DNA from: Yarrowia lipolytica
Taxonomy: Eukaryota > Ascomycota > Dipodascomycetes > Dipodascales
Assembly (NCBI RefSeq): GCF_001761485.1
Contig: NC_090772.1
Coordinates: 2,230,501 to 2,294,500, forward strand
DNA length: 64,000 nucleotides
Reading direction: 5' to 3'
In this document: positions 59,501-64,000 of the stretch, piece after piece
Layout: each line of letters begins with the position of its first letter
Numbering within the stretch: the stretch's first letter is position 1
Notes under the pieces: model-generated
Told to the model about the DNA's origin: nothing
Database searches by the model: none
The model's input: only the letters and a program-made list of their open reading frames with translations
Translations under genes and position numbers: made by a program

Positions 59501-59990
59501 ACTGTATTCGCCATTAGTTTGTTTCAGTACGTTCTTGATGCTGCATCATGTCGGTGACTTGTCCACTCCGGCGGTATCTGGTTGACTCCATCTCGAAGGT
59601 GGTACTCTTTCCCCCGACTTGTGGTTGATATTAAAGACAAAATGGTTTGGGGAGCACAAGACAAGATGTGATTGGTGGGATTCCAGGAGTCCAGGATCCA
59701 CAAGAGTCCTCCCTGGAGTTCCGGACTCTTCCGAGTACTTTTGCAGCTCTCGTTATAACGGACTGGTGGCTAGGAGACCATACTGACGACTCCAAAGACC
59801 CACTGATCACGGGTGGTGTGGGAAAGTGGTATCAAGCCCGTAGTGTTTGTGGGCGGCTTCTCCAGCGAAAGAATGGACTTTGCTGTCTCACTCTCGGCCC
59901 ACTATCTTGGTGTCGGCGTCAATTCCAAGCCGGTTCGGGTTCACAGGTGTATCAATATCATGGAATGATTTGAATAATTCATTGCAACTT
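56549..59990. other. Gene-free spacer
   Basis: No gene is supported in this 3.4 kb. GTACAGTACAGTAC words occur near 56990-57004 and GTACTGTACAGTATGTAC at about 56576-56593. Confidence 0.45.
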
Positions 59991-60209
59991 CAGGAGAAGG
60001 GTGTGGATAGCGAGCGAACTAAGTCCGTCAAGGACGATATTCACCCCCTCAACGATGAAGATGTCTTGTTGCTAAGTTATCGTTCGATCAGGAATACCGT
60101 GATCTCTGGAAAAGGTGAAGAATCTGAACGATCAAGTGACGATGAGCTGTGGAGCTGGTTCGAGAAATCGGTCTTCGGTTTTGGTGTGAGGTCAGCTAAT
60201 ACGCGGTAG
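59991..60209 (+). other. Protein-like open frame, possible exon or remnant
   Basis: The frame ending at the stop 60207-60209 has protein-like composition over its last 70 codons (QEKGVDSERTKSVKDD, then SDDELWSWFEKSVFG). It is unlike the random frames around it and begins near an AACTTCAG acceptor-like word. No ATG lies close in frame and no donor upstream was convincing. It may be an exon of an unrecognised gene, a remnant, or chance. Confidence 0.2.
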
Positions 60210-60900
60210 GATAATACCACTACTGAAACAGAGAACCGTGCAAGGAAACGGACAAGTACAGGCGTGCAGTACACAGTCCATCTGGCACTACAAGGGTTTC
60301 CTTCACAAATTGGTGAATCGGGCAACAACGACATCACGGCAACTTCAAACGGGATCTCTGAAACCTGGTGACAAAATATCACATCTCATTCTGTCAAGAT
60401 ATCGTTTATGACAGAGATCTCTGCTAAAGACCGGCTTATAGACAACTTACGCCCAGTCAACTACGGCGGTCGGCCCAAAGAGCAACTCTGAGTAGAGCTG
60501 TATGTAAATCACACCTCACTGACGAAGTCAAGCTGATGGTTCACATCTCGTCATCAATGACTGTTTATCCATACAACTTGAATTGGTAATATCACAGATG
60601 TAGACCCAGTATCAAGATGAGAGGCAACTCACGTTAGTGCTCTAGTCGACTAGACTAGTTATGAGCTCATGGCCTGTGTATACCAAAAGAGACGCCCACG
60701 CTACTTGTAATACAAGTAATGCTCTAGTCGGGTCTTATAGGCGTCAAGGGTCAATTATTTGGATTCATTCCTGTAAGTGGGTATGGGTCATGGCAGTGTC
60801 GAGTATGAAGCAGAAGACAAGTTTACCAAGAACCACTGGAGTGGAAGTAATTGTTGCCATTTCAGACCTTTACCAATTCAAATATCTACCATGTTGTGTG
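60210..60900. other. Gene-free spacer
   Basis: Nothing is recognised apart from short GTAC and CTAGTCGACTAG-type palindromes near 60640-60660. Confidence 0.4.
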
Positions 60901-60902
60901 GT

Positions 60903-61590
60903 CACGTGACCCGAAACTAAACGACTGTCCTTCTACACCTTTTGGGAGGTCACGTGACCAGAGACTCATCATCCTTTTTTGTGTTGAATCAATAATTAAT
61001 CATCCTGTTGGAATGTACAGTAATTAATTCATTATGCGAAAGGTCTCGTGGCTGGAGCCCTCGGATCGCCATCATCTACGGTCACGTGATCCAAAACAAC
61101 TGAACTCCAAAGTTATATGACCCGATATCACCCTTCACTCCCCACCGCTTTTTTTTGGGTCAATGAATTCCCCACCCCGTTGGAAGTGGTGAATTTGTTT
61201 ATTTTTCTATTTTTTATTTTCCATTTTCTCTCCATTTTCCATTTTATTTATTTCATCTCCATTTTATTTCAAATATTTTCCATTTTAAATGGTTATTTTT
61301 CTACTCGAAAAGTCACATGACCCGAGGCCACAACACCATTTTATTTTACTTCCACATTTTACTACAATTATTCAATTTTTCAAGTTATTTCCACTTTAAA
61401 TGGGAATTTTTTTTTGTTAAAAGTCACATGACCTGATCACTACCAGCACTTTATTTTACTTCCATTTTATTTCCATTTTTAATGCCATTTTAATTCCACT
61501 TTTTACTTCTATTTTATTTATTTATTTATTTTAAAGTTATTTCCACTGACAAACGCTAATTGTTCGGGGGAAAAACAGTCACATCACGTG
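60903..61590 (+). promoter_or_regulatory. Cluster of six CACRTG boxes upstream of RPL17
   Basis: CACGTG occurs at 60903-60908, 60951-60956, 61083-61088 and 61585-61590. CACATG occurs at 61314-61319 and 61425-61430. All but the last two bases of context fit a GTCACRTGA type word. bHLH factors such as Cbf1 bind this sequence, and in Candida albicans Cbf1 works with Tbf1 at ribosomal protein genes. Use at RPL17 here is inferred from the clustering. Confidence 0.5.
61190..61545 (+). repeat. T-rich tract with CCATTTT repeats
   Basis: Repeated TCCATTTT, TTATTTAT and CCACTTTAAATGG words surround the two CACATG boxes. A longer block (AAAGTCACATGACC, then ATTTTATTTTACTTCCA) appears twice, at about 61310 and 61420, suggesting a local duplication. 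Confidence 0.6.
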
Positions 61591-61706
61591 CGCCTCTTAC
61601 CGGATTGGATCCTCCCAACTCGCAACCGTGCATGATCCACTGCCGATAATACTTGTGTTTTTCCAGCTCTGTCAACCTTGCCTGCCAATATCGACAAACC
61701 GACATC

Positions 61707-62261
61707 ATGACCCGATACTCCGTTCAGTCCGTCGACCCCACCAAGACCGCCTCTGCCCGAGGCGCCTACCTGCGAACCTCGTTCAAGAACACCTACGAGG
61801 TTGCCGGAGCCATCCGAGGCTGGAACCTGCAGAAGGCCCTGGCCTACCTGGACCAGGTCACCGACCACAAGCGAGCCATTCCCTTCCGAAAGCACGCCGG
61901 CTCCATTGGCCGAACCGGCCAGGGTAAGGAGTTTGGTGTCACCAAGGCCCGATGGCCCGTCAAGTCCATCAAGTTTGTCCAGGACCTGCTCCAGAACGCC
62001 CAGGCCAACGCCGAGACCAAGGGTCTTGACAAGGAGACTCTTGTCATCTCTCACATCCAGGTCAACCAGGCCCCCAAGCAGCGACGACGAACCTACCGAG
62101 CCCACGGTCGAATCAACGCCTACCAGTCTTCTCCTTCCCACATTGAGCTCATTCTCTCCGAGCCCGCCGAGGAGATTGCCAAGGCCAAGGAGACCTCTCT
62201 GGCCCATATCTCTTCTCGACAGCGAGGCCGAATCGCTGCCCAGAAGCGAATCTCCGCCTAA
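61707..62261 (+). CDS. RPL17: 60S ribosomal protein L17 (uL22)
   Basis: A 184-residue protein, the same length as yeast Rpl17. uL22 lines the peptide exit tunnel of the large ribosomal subunit and binds 25S rRNA. The whole family sequence is present: MTRYSVQSVDPTKTASARGA at the start, then LRTSFKNTYEVAGAIRG, the block HKRAIPFRKHAGSIGRTGQG, and the hairpin region APKQRRRTYRAHGRINAYQ. The basic end is RGRIAAQKRISA. Codon use is strongly biased (CGA for Arg, GCC for Ala, AAG for Lys), as expected for a highly expressed Yarrowia gene. The ATG at 61707 is the first true ATG in the frame. No intron is needed in the coding part. Confidence 0.97.
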   Translation: MTRYSVQSVDPTKTASARGAYLRTSFKNTYEVAGAIRGWNLQKALAYLDQVTDHKRAIPFRKHAGSIGRTGQGKEFGVTKARWPVKSIKFVQDLLQNAQANAETKGLDKETLVISHIQVNQAPKQRRRTYRAHGRINAYQSSPSHIELILSEPAEEIAKAKETSLAHISSRQRGRIAAQKRISA

Positions 62262-63604
62262 ATGTACGGTAATAAAAAAGCATGTATTGGATGATGGAGC
62301 GGTTGCCTCGCAACAACCAGAGTCATAGCCGCGCACAAATACTGTCAAAATAGTGAATGAAGTTATTGATAACCTGATATGCGAGTGTTTGTGTTGATTT
62401 TACTGGTAGATATTTATTCTTGTACGTACTTGTTGTTTTTTCTTTCTTTTTTCTTTCTTTTTTCACTAGTATTTTCGAGAATAATAGCAGCGACGTTATA
62501 TAAAAAAATTGTGAAAATTTCTCCCTCAGGATTCGGTCGTTGGTTCGGTTTTCGCTGAACATTAAAATCGGTTGGTTCGATTTTTGTCGATGCGATTTTG
62601 TCGGGTCCTAAAAGACAATTCCGACTACTTGTATGAATACGAATACAACTATCATGTTTTTGCTAGAAATTTCAACGTAACCATTAACCCGTTGATACAT
62701 GCTGATAGGCCTCAGCTGTGTGTTATTTGTTTCTTTTTTTCTTTTTTTTTCTTTTTTTTTCTTTTTTTTTCTTTTCTTTTTCTTTTTCTTTCTTTTTTAT
62801 CTGAAAACGCCCCCAACTGGTCTTGTGGAACAGCTTCAAGAATTCGGGGAAAGCCATATTGTAGAGAATTTATGGAAGTATCTTGTGTCCCTCTTTTTTT
62901 CACCCCTACTGCCCTACATCGGCCTGTTATGTGGCTCTGATATCTGCTCTGTCCTTGTCCATTCTTTTTAGTATTTTCATAGAAACATATATATGTAATA
63001 AAAAAATAAAAAAATTAAATAAAAAAAAACACTACACGACAACGACGACACACATACAAGCCATGACTAATGAATACCATTATATATAGGAAATAACTAA
63101 TGTGACTCACGGGGGCCTAGTAGAATGTAGCTACTTGTAGATCACAGCCTGGGCAAGATAAACCCGTGCTGAATGAGCTAGGTGTCAGTTGGTGGTGAGT
63201 GCTCCTTGAGTTGACAGGAATATCCAAGACCTTGATCGTCTGAGTCATGTACTCAATAAATTGGTACGAGATCCTGATCCTTCATATACTACAACTGCAT
63301 GCCGGGGAAATCCACCTAATGACACAGCTGGATTACCACCACAACGAGAACAAGATCTCTCCGTTTAGCACTCGTTAAGTCGGATACCTCAGTGGAGTTG
63401 GCACCTGTTGTTTAACAGATGATGTGCCTCAGACTGGAGTAGCCAGATTGTTATCTTCCTGTCTGAACTTGGTTGGATTTCATGTAGATTCTAGTTCCAG
63501 CCCGGGACACCTGAACTAGGCCATAGACTTGTTGATCAGACGACTTGGAGGAATCCGATTCAACCGAATGTATTGAACGTCCGGTTGTAGAACCTCCACC
63601 AGGG
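62262..63604. other. Gene-free spacer right of RPL17
   Basis: The RPL17 3' flank has AATAAAA at 62270. A pyrimidine tract of repeated CTTTTTTTT units fills 62726-62799. Nothing else is recognised. Confidence 0.5.
62726..62799 (+). repeat. Pyrimidine CTTTTTTTT repeat
   Basis: Tandem C(T)8-9 units shrink to CTTTT and CTTT units toward the right. A pure pyrimidine tract of about 70 bases. Confidence 0.85.
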
Positions 63605-63676
63605 CCCAGAGCCGCCAGCAGACAATGTCGACCATCTTACAACGCTAAGACAACGCTGAAAAGCCGCCTGGATCTA
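63605..63676 (+). repeat. Short third piece of the 1.6 kb repeat family, inverted
   Basis: The plus strand here matches the minus strand of the repeat copies near 40208-40270. In a 35-base stretch (AACGCTAAGACAACGCTGAA and following bases) I count three differences from copy 2, and the preceding AGAGCCGCC block also matches. Outside about 70 bases the similarity is lost. Confidence 0.6.
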
Positions 63677-64000
63677 CCACTGCAAGCTGTTTGAGACAAT
63701 ACCACAACATTTCGTATTCTCAGAAGATACCAGTACGTAACCCGATGGTTCCGATATCGACATTTTCATTGGTAAAGCAACCACTCGTGGAACAGAACGT
63801 CTAGGTTCGCACCAGCAGAGAGGTCTCCTGTCTTGATCATAATCAGGGGCTCTTCCAAGGTGTGGCAGCCATTATCACCGAAGCGAGTCATATCCATCAA
63901 AGTGGCATCTGCTTCAGAATGACTGCGCAAGTAACCACCAATGTGTGATGTTTTCTGCTTGAGACTTGAGGTCTCTCGCTTCCGTTTACTAGCACAGTGC
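63677..64000. other. Right edge, nothing recognised
   Basis: No gene or repeat is recognised. A gene running past the right edge cannot be excluded. Confidence 0.4.

Noticed and set aside
61584-62348. A 254-codon minus frame and a 175-codon plus frame over RPL17
   Set aside because: Both are shadows caused by the strong codon bias of the ribosomal protein gene.

Overview
The window looks like nuclear chromosomal DNA of a yeast of the Yarrowia clade, most likely Yarrowia lipolytica. Three things point there. The one certain spliced gene has the intron grammar typical of that yeast: a GTGAGT donor and a CTAAC branch site lying only a few bases before the acceptor AG. CGA is the favoured arginine codon in the ribosomal protein gene. 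The spacers are very long and full of short GTACTGTAC and TACTTGTA words. This assignment is inference; no database was searched.

The DNA is gene-poor. Seven protein genes that look intact cover about 7.8 kb (12%). From left to right they are: an unrecognised Gln/His/Ser-rich protein with a basic C-terminal domain (1711-2709, +); a PPWD1/Cyp15-type WD40-cyclophilin (28736-30652, +); the urea permease DUR3 (42463-44676, -); prefoldin subunit 1 with one intron (51193-51677, +); the autophagy membrane protein ATG27 (52208-53038, -); fibrillarin NOP1 (54258-55223, -); and ribosomal protein uL22/RPL17 (61707-62261, +). Two tRNA genes are clear: tRNA-Val(UAC) at 24124-24197 and an intron-bearing tRNA-Lys(CUU) at 30787-30868. 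An acidic-protein pseudogene lies at about 23.2-24.0 kb.

The long gene-free stretches (2.7-23.2, 30.9-42.4, 44.9-51.0 and 55.3-61.6 kb) hold microsatellites, minisatellites and poly-A/T tracts. The most notable content is a 1.6 kb repeat present twice in the same orientation (32143-33772 and 39658-41306), with a short inverted third piece at 63605-63676. The two full copies are close in sequence but do not keep reading frames, and both keep a TATA box on the minus strand. Between and beside them are two places where a canonical Yarrowia intron (35547-35974 and 38366-38480) is followed by a GC-rich, hairpin-rich stretch with no long reading frame. I treat these as candidate spliced non-coding RNAs.

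The genes do not form a pathway or cluster. Most are housekeeping genes (ribosome biogenesis and structure, chaperone, spliceosome-type cyclophilin), with one nitrogen-scavenging transporter that has GATA sites upstream. RPL17 has six CACRTG boxes spread over about 700 bp upstream, which suggests control by a Cbf1-like bHLH factor. I see no CRISPR array, operon, rRNA gene, intact transposon or viral relic.
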